In this document: positions 62,648 to 64,000 of the stretch, piece after piece
How the letters are laid out: each line of letters begins with the position of its first letter
Position numbering within the stretch: the stretch's first letter is position 1
Assembly: GCF_019970045.1 (NCBI RefSeq)
Contig: NZ_JAHXYI010000001.1
Location: 496,001 to 560,000 of the forward strand
Direction of reading: 5' to 3'
DNA length: 64,000 bases
DNA from: Chryseobacterium sp. GVT01B
GTDB taxonomy: Bacteria; Bacteroidota; Bacteroidia; Flavobacteriales; Weeksellaceae
Program-made: the position numbers and the translations under genes
Notes under the pieces: model-generated
What the model was told of the DNA's origin: nothing
What the model saw: only the letters and a program-made list of their open reading frames with translations
Databases searched by the model: none

Positions 62648-64000
62648 ATGAAAAGAATTATAAATACAGTTTTAATTTTAGCAACTTTATCAGCAACAGG
62701 ATTTGCTTTAAATAGTTGCCAAGATGCACTAGATATTAAACAGGCTGGAGAATTGAAGCCTGAAGAAGTATTTACTAATGTATCAAATTTAAACGAAGCT
62801 TTAAATGGATCTGTTTATGCCCTGTTGGATCCAATAGATGAAATATATTTTACTGCCGTTTTCACAGATGAAGTTAAGCCTGGAAGTGGAAGTGGAGGTC
62901 AGGAGTATGAACTACACAGATTTTTCCTAGATCCATCTACTCAAATTGTTGGAGGAGGTTCTGTAAGTACTGGTTCAAGTGATGGAATCTGGCTTAACAA
63001 TTACAAAGTAATTAACAGAGTTAACAGATTATTGGAAGGAGCTAAAAATATCACTCCTAGTTCTGGTGAAGTTGCTCAATATAACAGTATTCTTGCACAG
63101 GCAAGAGCGATAAGAGCATTTTGCTATATTCAATTGGAAACTTATTTTGCTCCTAATATGAAGGACCCTAATGGATTAGGTGTTATTCTTATTAAAGATG
63201 TACCAGCAACTGATGCCAAGTTACCAAGAGCTAAGAATCAGGATGTTTATGACCTTATTAATGCAGATTTAGATTATGCTAGAAATATTTTAACATATTC
63301 TAATGTTGCAGCAGCAAGATATACTGTAGGTAAAGGATTCGTTAACGCTCTTTCTGCTCGTTTTAATTTATATAGAGGAAATACTACACTGGCTAAACAA
63401 TACGCTCAGGATGTAATTAATAATTCTCCTATTTTGGATGCAGCGACAGGTTCTAAATTAACTGTAGCAAATCCTATTGTAACTAGTACATCTCCAGCAA
63501 TTGACCTAACTAATGGTAGTACTTGGAGAAGTGAATTTTATGGTACTGCTTCTTCTTTCAATCCATACAGAAACTTATGGAATGATTCTTCAAGAGGTGA
63601 AATTATTTTCTCTCTTAACAGACTTCCTTTAGGTGCTGGTGCGACAATTGGATCAAGATGGAATACAAACCAATCTACAGTATCTGGAGTTCCAATGTGG
63701 TTCTTGGGTAGAAACTTGTTTAATTTAATTTATACTCCTGCTGGACAACCTGATAAAGGAGATATTAGACGATACAATTATATTGACCCAACATCAATCA
63801 TTTCGGCAAATTACCAAAACGTTGATTCTAGAAATGATAGATTAGTTATTGATAAGTATCCTGGTAAAACAAGTACAGCTACAAGAAATGACCTGAAAGT
63901 CTTCAGATTGTCTGAAATGTACTTCATTTTAGCAGAAGCAGAAGTAGCTGCAGGTAATTTAGCAAATGCTCAGGCTCTTATTCAGCAGGTGAGAGTTGCT
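62648..64000 (+). CDS. SusD/RagB-like surface lipoprotein (cut by the window end)
   Basis: 451 codons are visible and the frame is still open at the window end. The signal peptide ends in FALNSC, so Cys24 is lipidated. The N-terminal segment DALDIKQAGELKPEEVFTNV, NEALNGSVYALL and the tetratricopeptide-like helices (RAIRAFCYIQLETYFAPNM, LARNILTYS-type blocks) are those of SusD proteins, which form the lid of the SusC barrel and bind the ligand. It starts 12 nt after the susC-like stop, so the two are co-transcribed. The end seen here, LSEMYFILAEAEVAAGN, is the usual late helix, so only a small part is missing. Confidence 0.92.
   Translation, partial: MKRIINTVLILATLSATGFALNSCQDALDIKQAGELKPEEVFTNVSNLNEALNGSVYALLDPIDEIYFTAVFTDEVKPGSGSGGQEYELHRFFLDPSTQIVGGGSVSTGSSDGIWLNNYKVINRVNRLLEGAKNITPSSGEVAQYNSILAQARAIRAFCYIQLETYFAPNMKDPNGLGVILIKDVPATDAKLPRAKNQDVYDLINADLDYARNILTYSNVAAARYTVGKGFVNALSARFNLYRGNTTLAKQYAQDVINNSPILDAATGSKLTVANPIVTSTSPAIDLTNGSTWRSEFYGTASSFNPYRNLWNDSSRGEIIFSLNRLPLGAGATIGSRWNTNQSTVSGVPMWFLGRNLFNLIYTPAGQPDKGDIRRYNYIDPTSIISANYQNVDSRNDRLVIDKYPGKTSTATRNDLKVFRLSEMYFILAEAEVAAGNLANAQALIQQVRVA

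Overview
The window is AT-rich DNA from a member of the Bacteroidota, most likely a flavobacterium of the Chryseobacterium type. The signs are promoters of the TAnnTTTG class, almost no Shine-Dalgarno sequences, secreted proteins that begin with an AQVGI mature end, a type IX secretion C-terminal domain, a SusC/SusD pair, and the core genes mfd, pth and rimP-nusA-infB. No rRNA, tRNA, CRISPR array, insertion sequence or prophage was recognised.

Layout. 1-3200: a small lipoprotein, a GH3-type adenylating enzyme, a repeat-bearing secreted peptide and a second lipoprotein, all on the minus strand. 3200-12250: mfd, an operon of three paralogous secreted proteins, two related lipoproteins each with its own promoter, and pth. 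12280-15700: two beta-carbonic anhydrases, a SulP anion transporter and a small secreted protein, which look like an inorganic-carbon module. 16060-25120: a membrane-anchored AraC-type regulator, a DUF2306 membrane protein, an EptA-like phosphoethanolamine transferase, a gene-poor stretch with a possible gene remnant, and a 1654-residue type IX-secreted protein with an internal duplication.

25500-53650 is a surface polysaccharide locus of about 28 kb. It holds nine glycosyltransferases of the GT2 and GT4 types, a WbsX-family protein, a PF11316-type transferase, four hexapeptide-repeat acyltransferases, three membrane acyltransferase-3 proteins, an odd SDR/epimerase, the nucleotide-sugar enzymes RmlA, RmlB, FdtA/QdtA-like, FdtB/QdtB-like, an FdtC/QdtC-like acetyltransferase and Ugd, and a Wzm/Wzt ABC exporter whose ATPase has a C-terminal extension. 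There is no rmlC or rmlD, so the dTDP-4-keto sugar is probably diverted to dTDP-3-acetamido-3,6-dideoxyhexose (Fuc3NAc or Qui3NAc). Embedded in the locus, on the opposite strand, is a three-gene KAS III / acyl carrier protein / SDR cassette. It may make a dedicated acyl group for decorating the glycan, and it is the most interesting feature here.

53750-58670: the rimP-nusA-infB operon, with a strong promoter and a terminator-like hairpin in its leader, ended by a perfect 13-bp hairpin. 58690-64000: a secreted protein of unknown function, then a SusC/SusD-like uptake pair whose promoter carries a perfect 18-bp palindrome. The susD-like gene runs off the right end of the window.
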